A stretch of 64,000 nucleotides of DNA from Ramlibacter sp. (GCA_016713005.1 JADJPY010000011.1:62001-126000); one strand, 5' to 3'; positions 45,805 through 54,246 are shown, numbered from the stretch's first letter. Numbers and translations are program-made. The notes: generated by a model from the letters alone, not told the origin.

Positions 45805-48183
45805 ATGAACACGCCCACCACCACGTCTGCACCATCCACCCTCGACCTCGGCGTTGGCGGCATGACCTGCGCGTCCTGCGTGTCCCGCGTCGAGAAGGCC
45901 CTCAAGAAGGTGCCCGGCGTGCAGGAGGCCACGGTGAATCTGGCCACCGAATCGGCGCGCATCACTTTTGTGCCTTCAGCGCACATCGAGGCGGTGTTGC
46001 GCCGTGCCGTGCGCGACGCCGGCTATGAGCCGCGCTCGCCGGAGGCGGCCGTGGTGCAGGAGCTGTCGCCCTGGGCGGGCTTCATGCCGGTGGCCATTGG
46101 GCTGGCGCTGTCTGCGCCGCTGGTGCTGCCGATGCTGGGAGACCTGTTTGGCCGGCATTGGATGTTGCCGGCCTGGATGCAGTTTGCGCTGGCCACGCCG
46201 GTGCAGTTTGTGCTGGGGGCGCGTTTTTACAGGGCCGGCTGGCACGCCCTGAAGGCCCTGACCGGCAACATGGACCTGCTGGTGGCCATTGGCACCAGCG
46301 CGGGCTGGGGCCTGTCGATGTGGCTGTGGCTGGGCCCGCAAGGCCAGGCACATGCGGCGCACGGCATGGTGCCCCACCTGTACTTCGAGGCGTCCGCTGT
46401 GGTGGTCACGCTGGTGCTGCTGGGCAAGTGGCTGGAAGCGCGCGCCAAACGCCAGACCACGGCCGCCATCCGCGCCCTGCACACCCTGCGCCCGGAAGTC
46501 GCGCATGTGATGCAGCCCGCCGGCGCGGAAGTCAATGTGCCTGTGGCCGAAGTCCTGGTGGGCGACCGGCTGGTGGTGTTGCCGGGGGAGCGTGTCCCCG
46601 TGGATGGTGTGGTCGAGCAGGGCGAGACGCAGGTGGACGAGTCCATGCTGACGGGCGAGCCCCTGCCTGTGCCCAAGGGCGCGGAAGCCAGACTCACCGG
46701 GGGCAGCATCAATGGCGAAGGCCGCATCGTGATGCGGGTGACGGCCGTGGGGCACGAGACGGTGCTGTCGCAGATCATCCGGCTGGTGGAAGACGCCCAG
46801 GCCGCCAAGGCGCCGATCCAGCGGCTGGTGGACCAGGTGTCGGCCATCTTTGTGCCGGTGGTGCTGGTGCTGGCGCTGGTGACGCTGGGAGGCTGGCTGA
46901 TTGCAGGGGCCGGCCTGGAGGCTGCGCTGATCCACGCCGTGGCGGTGCTGGTGATCGCCTGTCCGTGTGCGCTGGGCCTGGCGACCCCGGCGGCCATCAT
47001 GGCCGGCACGGGCGTGGCCGCCACCCACGGCATCCTGATCAAGGACGCGCAGGCGCTGGAACTGGCGCACCAGGTGGACACCGTGGCTTTTGACAAGACC
47101 GGGACGCTCACCGTGGGCCAGCCGCGGCTGGTGGCGTTCATCGTGCCCCCACGCTCCCCCGCTGCGCGTGGTTCGCTGCCCCCCGAGGGGGCGCTCGCGC
47201 CTTGGGGCGGCCCGGCGGCGCTCGGTGGCGCGGTCGAGGCTGACGAAGCGCAGCAACTGGCCGCAGCCGCCAGCCTGCAAAGCGGCAGCGAACACCCGCT
47301 GGCCCGCGCGGTGGTGGCCGCCGCGAAGGCGCGCGGTCTGGTGGTGCCCGCGCCCGACAGCGTGCGCGCCGTGCCCGGCCGAGGTACCGAGGGCGAGGTG
47401 GGCGTCGCCAGCTACCTGATTGGCAGCCTGCGCTGGCTGGATGAACTGCAAGTGGGCCTGGGTGCCCTGAGCGCCGAGGCCGACCGCCTGCAGGCCGAGG
47501 GCGCGACATTGTCGGCGCTGGTGGAGCGCACCACCGCCGGCCTGGCGTTGCGCGCCCTGATGGCGTTTGCCGACGAACCCAAGGCCGGCGCGCGCGAGGC
47601 GCTGGCGGTGCTGCGGGCGCGCGGCATCCGGGTGGTGATGATTTCAGGCGACAACCGCGGCGCGGCGCTGGCCATGGGCGCGCGGCTGGGGCTGTCGGCG
47701 GACGAAGTGATGGCCGAGGTGCTGCCGGGCGACAAGGCGGCCAGGGTGGCGGCGCTGCGTGAAGGTGGGCCGCCCCAGGGCGAAACGCGCCCCCTCGGGG
47801 GGCAGCGCCGTACACGCAGTGACAAGCGTGGGGGCCATGTGGTCGTGATGGTGGGCGACGGCGTCAACGACGCGCCCGCGCTGGCCGCGGCCGATGTGGG
47901 CATGGCCATGGGCACCGGCACCGATGTGGCGATGCACGCGGCCGGCATCACGCTGATGCGCGGCGACGTGGGGCTGGTGGCGGGCGCGCTGGACATCTCG
48001 CACCGCACGGTGATGAAGATCCGCCAGAACCTGTTCTGGGCCTTTGCCTACAACGTGGCTGGCATTCCGCTGGCCGCGCTGGGCTACCTGAGCCCGGTGG
48101 TGGCGGGTGCCGCGATGGCGCTGAGCAGCGTGAGCGTGATGACCAACGCGCTGCTGCTCAAGCGCTGGCGCCCCCGCGCTTGA
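45805..48183 (+). CDS. copA: Copper-exporting P-type ATPase CopA with two in-frame repeat insertions
   Basis: A 792-residue P1B-ATPase. One N-terminal metal domain has MTCASC (about 20-25). TGEP is present, the membrane Cu site is CPC (about residue 386), the phosphorylation site is D430 in DKTGT, SEHPLA is the N-domain HP motif, and GDGVNDAP follows near 685. Two low-complexity insertions, about 447-470 and 655-678, coincide with the GC-rich dispersed repeat in opposite orientations. The ATG at 45781 lies inside the CueR operator, so 45805 is used; transcription would begin almost at that codon. Confidence 0.94.
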   Translation: MNTPTTTSAPSTLDLGVGGMTCASCVSRVEKALKKVPGVQEATVNLATESARITFVPSAHIEAVLRRAVRDAGYEPRSPEAAVVQELSPWAGFMPVAIGLALSAPLVLPMLGDLFGRHWMLPAWMQFALATPVQFVLGARFYRAGWHALKALTGNMDLLVAIGTSAGWGLSMWLWLGPQGQAHAAHGMVPHLYFEASAVVVTLVLLGKWLEARAKRQTTAAIRALHTLRPEVAHVMQPAGAEVNVPVAEVLVGDRLVVLPGERVPVDGVVEQGETQVDESMLTGEPLPVPKGAEARLTGGSINGEGRIVMRVTAVGHETVLSQIIRLVEDAQAAKAPIQRLVDQVSAIFVPVVLVLALVTLGGWLIAGAGLEAALIHAVAVLVIACPCALGLATPAAIMAGTGVAATHGILIKDAQALELAHQVDTVAFDKTGTLTVGQPRLVAFIVPPRSPAARGSLPPEGALAPWGGPAALGGAVEADEAQQLAAAASLQSGSEHPLARAVVAAAKARGLVVPAPDSVRAVPGRGTEGEVGVASYLIGSLRWLDELQVGLGALSAEADRLQAEGATLSALVERTTAGLALRALMAFADEPKAGAREALAVLRARGIRVVMISGDNRGAALAMGARLGLSADEVMAEVLPGDKAARVAALREGGPPQGETRPLGGQRRTRSDKRGGHVVVMVGDGVNDAPALAAADVGMAMGTGTDVAMHAAGITLMRGDVGLVAGALDISHRTVMKIRQNLFWAFAYNVAGIPLAALGYLSPVVAGAAMALSSVSVMTNALLLKRWRPRA
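47144..47213 (+). repeat. GC-rich dispersed repeat inside copA, copy 1
   Basis: GCCCCCACGCT, TTCGCTG, CCCCCCGAGGGGGCG, CTTGGGGCGGCCC in order. It encodes VPPRSPAARGSLPPEGALAP-type sequence in the nucleotide-binding domain. Confidence 0.75.
47767..47837 (-). repeat. GC-rich dispersed repeat inside copA, copy 2 (inverted)
   Basis: Minus strand: GGCCCCCACGCT, GGCGCTG, CCCCCCGAGGGGGCG, CCTGGGGCGGCCC. It is the inverted partner of the copy at 47144 and encodes GGPPQGETRPLGGQRRTRSD. Confidence 0.75.
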
Positions 48184-48193
48184 CCTGAATCAA
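48180..48193 (+). promoter_or_regulatory. FNR/Dnr-type box upstream of the hemerythrin gene
   Basis: TTGACCTGAATCAA, 9 of 10 consensus positions, overlaps the copA stop region and lies about 70 bases before the hemerythrin start. Confidence 0.55.
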
Positions 48194-48255
48194 CACGGCG
48201 CGGCCGGGCACGTGCCAAGCTTGGGTCCGCAGGCTGCAGCCTGCAGGAGACACCC

Positions 48256-48843
48256 ATGACAAAGCACACCAGCCTGGACACCATCCGGGACGAGCATTCC
48301 GCGCTCGCCGCGATTCTGAGGTCATTGCGGATGATGGGCGAGCGTGGCCCGCGTGATGAGCCACAGGGCTTTTTTGACGTGATGCGCGCCATGCTGTTCT
48401 ACATCGACGAATTCCCGGAGCGCCTGCACCATCCCAAGGAATCCGACTTGCTGTTTCCGCACATGGCGCGCAGCGTTCCCGAGCTGTTGCCGCTGATCGC
48501 CCGGCTGGAGCGCGAGCACATGCACGGCGAGGCGGCCGTGCGCCGCCTGCAGCACCTGTTGCTGGCCTGGGAGCTGCTGGGTGAGTCCCGCCGCGAAGCC
48601 TTCATGCAGGAGCTGGACCGCTACCTCTCGTTCTACCTGGAGCACATGCGCGTGGAGGAGCAGGAAATCCTGCCCCGCGCAGAGCAGGCCCTGAGCGCCG
48701 ATGAGTGGGCCGCGCTGGACGCTGCGTTTGCGCAGAACCGCGACCCGATGACCGGCAAGTACCCACGCGACGCGGCCTATGACCGGCTGTTCACCCGCAT
48801 CGTGATGAAAGCGCCTGCGCCGATCGGGCTGGGCGGCACCTGA
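48256..48843 (+). CDS. Hemerythrin domain-containing protein
   Basis: A 195-residue four-helix diiron protein. Ligands are visible in DEHSAL (H15), ERLHHPKESDLLFPHM (HxxxE), EREHMHGE and LEHMRVEEQEILP. It may bind oxygen or nitric oxide or protect iron-sulfur proteins. An FNR-type box upstream supports control by oxygen or NO. CAGGAG precedes the ATG. Confidence 0.92.
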   Translation: MTKHTSLDTIRDEHSALAAILRSLRMMGERGPRDEPQGFFDVMRAMLFYIDEFPERLHHPKESDLLFPHMARSVPELLPLIARLEREHMHGEAAVRRLQHLLLAWELLGESRREAFMQELDRYLSFYLEHMRVEEQEILPRAEQALSADEWAALDAAFAQNRDPMTGKYPRDAAYDRLFTRIVMKAPAPIGLGGT

Positions 48844-48855
48844 GGGCGGGTTCGC

Positions 48856-49488
48856 TCAGAAGCTGTATTTGAAGCCGACGCTCAGCAGCGTCTCGCCGGC
48901 GCTGCGGCCCAGCGTGCCGTCCAGTTGCCAGCCTTTGGCCACTTCGGTGCGCACTCCCGCCTGAACGGTGGGCTTGGCGCGCTGCTGGCCGAACCATTCG
49001 ATGTGCGCGGTGATGGCGCCGATCGCGCGCTCGAACGCCACGCCACCGGTGGCCAGCGTGGGGCTGCCCGGCGCGCGGTTGGCCCCCAGGTTGAGGTGCA
49101 CCGCGCCCATGGCCGTGTTGCAGGTAAGCAAACCATTGACATAGGGCGTGTTGCCACTTCCCTGCTGGTGGGCCAGGCCGCCAACGGCGCCAATGTTGCA
49201 GCCGTCCTCTTTGGAGGGGGTGATGCGCCACTTGAGTTGCACCGCCGTGCCGGTGGCCGGTGTGGTGGTGTCACGGCTGAGCGCTGCGCCCAGCTCGATG
49301 CCTTCGGTGGGGGACCAGGCCGGCGCGAGTGTCCAGCTGTTGACCTTGCCCGGCTGGCGCGCGAACCAGCCCTCAAGGTGTCCGTTGCCGGGGTCGTTGA
49401 CGCTGGCGTCGTCCACGCTCAGTGGCCGACCCGCATGGACGCAACCCGCAGCCAGTGCCGCCAGCAGGGCAAGCCCTGCCCGCGTCAT
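48856..49488 (-). CDS. Probable separate exported protein starting inside the ketosynthase frame
   Basis: An internal ATG at 49488 has AAAGAGG 8 nt upstream and opens with a textbook signal peptide (residues 1-19), giving a 210-residue periplasmic or outer-membrane protein that ends in an aromatic residue (KYSF), like outer-membrane strands. It has two cysteines likely to form a disulfide (DGCNIG, LLTCNTA). This reading explains the signal sequence better than a cytosolic fusion. Function unknown. Confidence 0.55.
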   Translation of the reverse strand: MTRAGLALLAALAAGCVHAGRPLSVDDASVNDPGNGHLEGWFARQPGKVNSWTLAPAWSPTEGIELGAALSRDTTTPATGTAVQLKWRITPSKEDGCNIGAVGGLAHQQGSGNTPYVNGLLTCNTAMGAVHLNLGANRAPGSPTLATGGVAFERAIGAITAHIEWFGQQRAKPTVQAGVRTEVAKGWQLDGTLGRSAGETLLSVGFKYSF

Positions 49489-50736
49489 GCGGCAGGCCTC
49501 TTTGGCCACCAGCACGGCGTTGGAGCCGCCGAACGCGAATGAGTTGCTCATGATGGCGCGCAGGCCGGGGGCTGGCCGCGCCGTGTGCGGGATGTAGTCC
49601 AGTGTGCAGCGCGGGTCGGGCGTGTCCAGGAAGGCCGTGGGCGGCAGCTGTTTGTTGCGCAGCGCCATCAGCGAGGCGATGAGCTCAATGGCACCGGCCG
49701 CGCCCAGGGTGTGCCCATGCAATGCCTTGGTGGAACTGACCGCCAGCTGGCCCGCCGCGTCGCCAAACGCAAGCGCGATCGCTTCGGACTCGACCACATC
49801 GCCGACCTCGGTGGCGGTGCCGTGCGCGTTGAGGTAGCCGATGTCCTGCGGCTGCAGGCCGGCGTCGGCCAGCGCCAGGCGCATGGCACGCGCCTGGCCG
49901 GGCGCATGGGGCTGTGTGAGGTGGTGGGCGTCGGTGCTAGAACCAAAGCCGGCCAGTTCGGCCAGGATGGTGGCGCCGCGGCGTTGGGCCACTTCCCAGG
50001 CCTCCAGCACCAGCACGCCGGCGCCTTCGGCCAGCACCAGGCCGCTGCGGTCGGCAGAGAACGGGCGGCACGAGGCCTCTGCGCCATCCGGATGGGGTTT
50101 GGCCAGTGTCTGCATGGCCTGCCAAGCCTTGATGGTGCCGCGGTTGAGCAGCGCCTCCGAGCCGCCCACCAGCATCGCGTCGGCGTACCCGTGGCGGATG
50201 CTGCGCACCGCATCGCCGATGGCGGTGGCGGCCGAGGCGCAGGCGTTGGACACCGTGGTGCTGGGCCCCCGCAGGCCAAATGCCAGGCCCAGTTGCGCGG
50301 TGATGCCGTTGTTCATGCCCAGCACCACCGTCATCGGCCGGGCACGCGGCGCCCGGCCTTCGAACATGAAGGTGTAGGCCGCGTCCACGCTGCCCGAGCC
50401 ACCCATGCCGGTGCCGATGGCGATGCCGAAACGGTCCGGGTCGATGGCTTCCCCGCGCGCCTGGGCGTCGGCCAGGCCGGCCTGGGCCAGTGCCTCGCGC
50501 GCGGCCACCACGGCAAACTGCGCCGTGGGGTCCATGGTGATGAGCTGCATCCGCGTGAAATGCTCGGTGGCGTCGAACGCCACACGCCCGGCCACGATCT
50601 GGTCGGGGTTGACGTAATGGTTGACGTCCATGATCGCCAGGCCCGAGCGCGCGGCCAGCAGGTTGGCGAAGAAGGTGTCTGCGCCGTTGCCCGCCGGGCT
50701 GATGACGCCCCAGCCGGTGACAGCAACGCGGCGCAT
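48856..50736 (-). CDS. Beta-ketoacyl-ACP synthase fused in frame to an exported protein
   Basis: A 626-residue reading frame. Residues 1-413 are a FabF-like ketosynthase with Cys in TVSNACASAATAIGDA, His in NAHGTATEVGD and His in STKALHGHTLGAAGAIE. From residue 417 a complete signal peptide (MTRAGLALLAALAAGCVHA) begins, then a roughly 190-residue beta-rich domain ending in KYSF like an outer-membrane protein. The junction codon TGC (49494-49492) is one base from TGA. It may be two genes joined by stop loss. It overlaps the ACP gene by one base. Confidence 0.75.
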   Translation of the reverse strand: MRRVAVTGWGVISPAGNGADTFFANLLAARSGLAIMDVNHYVNPDQIVAGRVAFDATEHFTRMQLITMDPTAQFAVVAAREALAQAGLADAQARGEAIDPDRFGIAIGTGMGGSGSVDAAYTFMFEGRAPRARPMTVVLGMNNGITAQLGLAFGLRGPSTTVSNACASAATAIGDAVRSIRHGYADAMLVGGSEALLNRGTIKAWQAMQTLAKPHPDGAEASCRPFSADRSGLVLAEGAGVLVLEAWEVAQRRGATILAELAGFGSSTDAHHLTQPHAPGQARAMRLALADAGLQPQDIGYLNAHGTATEVGDVVESEAIALAFGDAAGQLAVSSTKALHGHTLGAAGAIELIASLMALRNKQLPPTAFLDTPDPRCTLDYIPHTARPAPGLRAIMSNSFAFGGSNAVLVAKEACRMTRAGLALLAALAAGCVHAGRPLSVDDASVNDPGNGHLEGWFARQPGKVNSWTLAPAWSPTEGIELGAALSRDTTTPATGTAVQLKWRITPSKEDGCNIGAVGGLAHQQGSGNTPYVNGLLTCNTAMGAVHLNLGANRAPGSPTLATGGVAFERAIGAITAHIEWFGQQRAKPTVQAGVRTEVAKGWQLDGTLGRSAGETLLSVGFKYSF

Positions 50737-50999
50737 CAGGAGGCCCCGGTGTCCGCGCCTTCGGGCTTGCGGGCCGATTCGGGCAACAGCGGCTCGATCA
50801 GCGCGAGCATCTCGCCCAGGGTGGCGGGCATTTCAGGCGCGTCGGGCAGCTTGATCTTGTAGCGGTCCTCGATCTCGAACATGAACTCCACGATCGACAG
50901 GGAGTCCAGGCCCAGGCTTTGCAGGGTCGCGTCCGGGGTCAGCTGCTCCGGCTTGAGCCCGAAGGTCTCGACCAGCAGATCAATAACGGGTTGGCTCAT
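50736..50999 (-). CDS. Acyl carrier protein
   Basis: An 87-residue ACP with the phosphopantetheine site LGLDSLSIVEF. The stop shares a base with the ketosynthase start (TGATG), so the two are a functional pair. No other fatty-acid or polyketide genes lie alongside, so it may build a specialised acyl chain or serve in a partial pathway. Confidence 0.92.
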   Translation of the reverse strand: MSQPVIDLLVETFGLKPEQLTPDATLQSLGLDSLSIVEFMFEIEDRYKIKLPDAPEMPATLGEMLALIEPLLPESARKPEGADTGAS

Positions 51000-51054
51000 A
51001 TCGCGGAGTCTTTGCTAGAGGAATGGGAAAAGGATAGCACGCCCCTGTGACGCC

Positions 51055-52155
51055 TCAGGGCAGCGCGGGGTAGTCCGTGTAGCCTTTTTCCAGTCCGCCG
51101 TAGAAGGTCGCGCGCTCCGGCACATTCATCTGCGCGCCCTCGCGCAGGCGCCGTGGCAGGTCGGGGTTGGCGATGAACAGCTTGCCAAACGCGACCAGGT
51201 CGGCGCCGTCGGCCACGGCCTGGCTGGCCAGGGCGCTGTCATAGCCGTTGTTGACCATCCAGGCACCCTGCCCGCCGCTGGCGCGGTAGGCGGCCTTGAG
51301 CCCGGCGTAGTCAAACGGGCGGTCGGGCAGCTCGCGCGGGCCGCCGGTGGAGCCTTCGATGATGTGCACATAGGCCAGGCCCAGCGGGGCCAGGGCCCGC
51401 ACCACGTGCCCGAACAGCGGCTGCGGCTCGGCGTCCACCACGTCATTGGCCGGCGTCACCGGCGACAGGCGCAGCGCGGTGCGCCCGCCCCCGATTTCCT
51501 CGGTCACGGCGCGCATGACCTCCAGCAACAGGCGCGCGCGGTTCGCGATGGAGCCGCCGTACGCGTCGCTGCGGTGGTTGGAGCCGGTCTTGAGGAACTG
51601 GTCCAGCAGGTAGCCGTTGGCGGCGTGCACCTCGACCCCGTCAAAGCCGGCGGCGATGGCGTTGCGCGCGGCGCGGCGGTAGTCGGCCACGATGCCGGGC
51701 AGCTCGGCAATGTCCAGCGCCCGGGGCATGGAGGTTTCCACGAAGCTGGGCACGCCGTCCTTGATGAGCACGGTCTTGGTCTTGGCGGCGATGGCCGAGG
51801 GCGCCACCGGCGCGCCGCCGCCGGGCTGCAGGTCCACGTGCGAGACGCGCCCCACATGCCACAGCTGCACCACGATGCGCCCGCCCGCCGCATGCACGCC
51901 GTCGGTGATGGTTTTCCAGGCGGCGACCTGGGCGTCGCTCCACAGGCCGGGCACGTCGGCGTAGCCCTGGCCCTGGTGGCTGATGGCGGTGGCCTCGGTG
52001 ATGATCAGGCCGGCGCTGGCGCGCTGGCGGTAGTAGGTGGCCATCAGCGCGTTGGGCAGCGCGCCGGGGGCGCGGTTGCGGGTGAGCGGGGCCATCACGA
52101 TGCGGTTGGGCAGCGACAGGTCACCGGCCCGCACGGGGTCGAACAGGGTGGGCAT
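51055..52155 (-). CDS. Old-yellow-enzyme-type ene-reductase (NemA-like)
   Basis: A 366-residue FMN TIM-barrel. LPNRIVMAPLTRNRA and QLWHVGRVSH are diagnostic, and the substrate-anion site is HAANGYLLDQF. It reduces activated alkenes or nitro compounds with NAD(P)H. It is on the same strand as the GST gene downstream of it (26 nt apart), a common detoxification pairing. Confidence 0.93.
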   Translation of the reverse strand: MPTLFDPVRAGDLSLPNRIVMAPLTRNRAPGALPNALMATYYRQRASAGLIITEATAISHQGQGYADVPGLWSDAQVAAWKTITDGVHAAGGRIVVQLWHVGRVSHVDLQPGGGAPVAPSAIAAKTKTVLIKDGVPSFVETSMPRALDIAELPGIVADYRRAARNAIAAGFDGVEVHAANGYLLDQFLKTGSNHRSDAYGGSIANRARLLLEVMRAVTEEIGGGRTALRLSPVTPANDVVDAEPQPLFGHVVRALAPLGLAYVHIIEGSTGGPRELPDRPFDYAGLKAAYRASGGQGAWMVNNGYDSALASQAVADGADLVAFGKLFIANPDLPRRLREGAQMNVPERATFYGGLEKGYTDYPALP

Positions 52156-52181
52156 GGTTTCGGTGGTGGTTGAGGCGGGGC

Positions 52182-52790
52182 TCAGCGCAGCAGGCCTTCG
52201 GCCTTCATCGCCGCCTGCACGGCCGGGCGGGCGGACATGCGCTCGCGAAAAGCCAGCACATTGGGGTAAGGCGTGAGGTCCACGCCCATGGGCTTGGCCC
52301 AGTTGGTGACGACAAACAGGTAGGGGTCGGCCACCGAGAAGGCATCACCCATCAGGTACTGCTTGCCGGCCAGCTGTGCGTCCACCCACTTGAGGCGGCC
52401 GGCCAGCTTCTCCTTGGCGGCTTCTTTCAGCTCGGGCGGGAAGGCCGGATTGAACAGCGGGCCAAAGCCGCGGTGCAGCTCCATGCCGATGAAGGTCAGC
52501 CAGGACTGCATCTGGGAGCGCGCCACCGTGCCGTTGGCCGGGGCGAGCTGCTTGCCCGGCACCTGGTCGGCGATGTACTGCACGATGGCCGGGCCTTCGG
52601 TGAGGCGGGTGCCGTCGTCCAGCTCCAGCAGCGGCACGTAGCCCAGCGGGTTGATGGTGTAGTAGTCCGTGCCGTCGTCCAGCTGGTGCGTCTTGGTGGG
52701 GGCCTTGACGGCCTCGAAGGCCAGGCCGGCTTCGTGCAGGGCGATGTGGGGCGACAGCGAGCAGGCGCCGGGGGAGTAGTACAGCTTCAT
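52182..52790 (-). CDS. Glutathione S-transferase
   Basis: A 202-residue cytosolic beta-class GST. MKLYYSPGACSLSPHIALHEAG carries the catalytic Cys10 and the GSH site is NPLGYVPLLELDDGTRLTEGPAIVQYI. It lies upstream of the ene-reductase in the same direction. Confidence 0.93.
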   Translation of the reverse strand: MKLYYSPGACSLSPHIALHEAGLAFEAVKAPTKTHQLDDGTDYYTINPLGYVPLLELDDGTRLTEGPAIVQYIADQVPGKQLAPANGTVARSQMQSWLTFIGMELHRGFGPLFNPAFPPELKEAAKEKLAGRLKWVDAQLAGKQYLMGDAFSVADPYLFVVTNWAKPMGVDLTPYPNVLAFRERMSARPAVQAAMKAEGLLR

Positions 52791-52927
52791 CGGGAAATCC
52801 TCGGTGTAGGTGGGAAGGCGAACCTTTGATGCTAGCGGGTTGTGGTGTTTCGTGCTCGTCACGCGTTGTGACACGCCGGATGCCCGTTTTGGGTCTGCGG
52901 GGCCGCTCGCGGCGGCACAATGACCGG

Positions 52928-54202
52928 ATGACCAAACGCCGTCGCTTCTGGCTTTTCGCACTGGTGCCCGCCGCGCTGCTGCTGGCCGCCGTGTTGGCGC
53001 TGCGCGTGTGGGTGGGCTCGGCCGACCTGCGCGAGCGGGTGGCGCGCGAGGCCAGCGCGGCGCTGGGCGTGCCGGTGCAGGTCGAGGCGCTGGAGTTTGC
53101 GGTGTGGCCGTTGCCGGCGCTGGCACTGCGCGGTGTGGTGGTGCAGACCCGACCGGCGCTGAGCGTGGCGCGCATTGAGGCGCGACCCGCCTGGGGTGCC
53201 TTGCTTGCTGGGCGGGTGCAGCTGGCCACGCTGGTCGTGCGGGACGCCCAGCTGCCGCAGGCGGGGATCGACAGCCTGCTGACGGTGCTATCAAAAAAGA
53301 AGCGTGGAAATGAGTCCCCGCGGGGGCTGCAGCCCGAAAGCGCCGAAAATTTGCCGCCACTGCCGCAACGCATCGTGGCGCGCGGCCTGACCTGGACGGA
53401 TGCGCGCGGGCGCGCCCTGACGCTGGACGCCGATGCCAGGCTGGGAGCGGATGCGTTGCCCGACAGCGTGAGCGCGCGCATCGTGGCGGGGCGTCTTGAG
53501 GGCACCCGTGTCAGTCTGGACCGAGAATCGCCCGAGCGCTGGCAGCTGAAGGCCGGCATTGGCGGCGGCACCGTGAGCGGGCCGCTCACCCTCAAAGGCC
53601 AGGGGGCGCTGCGCGGTCCCTGGAAGCTGGCTGGCCAGCTGCAGACGACGGGTGTGGAGGTGGCGGCGCTGACCGCGCCTGCGCGGTCGCTCAGCGGCCG
53701 GCTGGAGGCGCAGACCACTCTCTCGGGCGGCGCGCCCACGCTGGGGGCGCTGGCGGACGCGTTGCAGACGCAGACGAAGTTCACCGTGCGCCAGGCCGTG
53801 CTGCACGGCGTGGACCTGGCCAAGGCGGTGCGCAGCGTGGGCCTGAGCCGCGGCGGCGAGACCCGGCTGGACACGCTGGCCGGGCAGGTGCAGACCCAGG
53901 GCCGCGCGGCCCGGCTGGACAACCTGGTGGCCAGCTCGGGCGTGCTGGCCGCCACCGGTCATGTGGCGGTATCGGCCAACAAGGCGCTGAGCGGGCGCGT
54001 CAGCGTGGACCTGGCTGGCGGCGTGGTGGGCGTGCCCCTCATGGTGGGCGGCACGGTGGATGCGCCCGAGGTGACGCTGACACGCGGCGCGATGCTGGGC
54101 GCGGCCATCGGCACCGCATTGCTGCCCGGCGTGGGCACCGGTGCGGGCGCCAAGCTGGGCGACAAGGCTGGCAGCGGACTTGGCAGCCTTTTTGGCCGCT
54201 AG
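52928..54202 (+). CDS. AsmA-like envelope protein
   Basis: A 424-residue protein with an N-terminal membrane helix (about 8-25) followed by an AsmA-type region (VAREASAALGVPVQVEALEFAVWPLPALALRGVVV). A stretch near residues 119-141 (SKKKRGNESPRGLQPESAENL) is encoded by a degenerate dispersed repeat. AsmA-like proteins bridge inner and outer membrane lipid transport. The C terminus ends in Gly/Ala-rich LGDKAGSGLGSLFGR. The stop codon lies in another repeat. Confidence 0.85.
   Translation: MTKRRRFWLFALVPAALLLAAVLALRVWVGSADLRERVAREASAALGVPVQVEALEFAVWPLPALALRGVVVQTRPALSVARIEARPAWGALLAGRVQLATLVVRDAQLPQAGIDSLLTVLSKKKRGNESPRGLQPESAENLPPLPQRIVARGLTWTDARGRALTLDADARLGADALPDSVSARIVAGRLEGTRVSLDRESPERWQLKAGIGGGTVSGPLTLKGQGALRGPWKLAGQLQTTGVEVAALTAPARSLSGRLEAQTTLSGGAPTLGALADALQTQTKFTVRQAVLHGVDLAKAVRSVGLSRGGETRLDTLAGQVQTQGRAARLDNLVASSGVLAATGHVAVSANKALSGRVSVDLAGGVVGVPLMVGGTVDAPEVTLTRGAMLGAAIGTALLPGVGTGAGAKLGDKAGSGLGSLFGR
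53283..53351 (-). repeat. Degenerate dispersed repeat (GCTAT family) inside the AsmA-like gene
   Basis: Minus strand: AAATTTTCGG, GGGCTGCAGCCCCCGCGG, then TTTTTTGATAGC. The order matches the GC arm and AT arm of the family. It stays in frame. Confidence 0.5.
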
Positions 54203-54246
54203 CCCCCGCCAGTACTGGACACCCCGCTACAAAAACAATAGCGCTA
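54195..54246 (+). repeat. Dispersed repeat (GCTAT family) spanning two convergent stop codons
   Basis: CTAGCCCCCGCCAGTACTGG, ACCCCGCTACAAAAAC, AATAGCGCTA. The TAG of the AsmA-like gene and the TAG of the BASS gene both lie in it. Confidence 0.65.
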
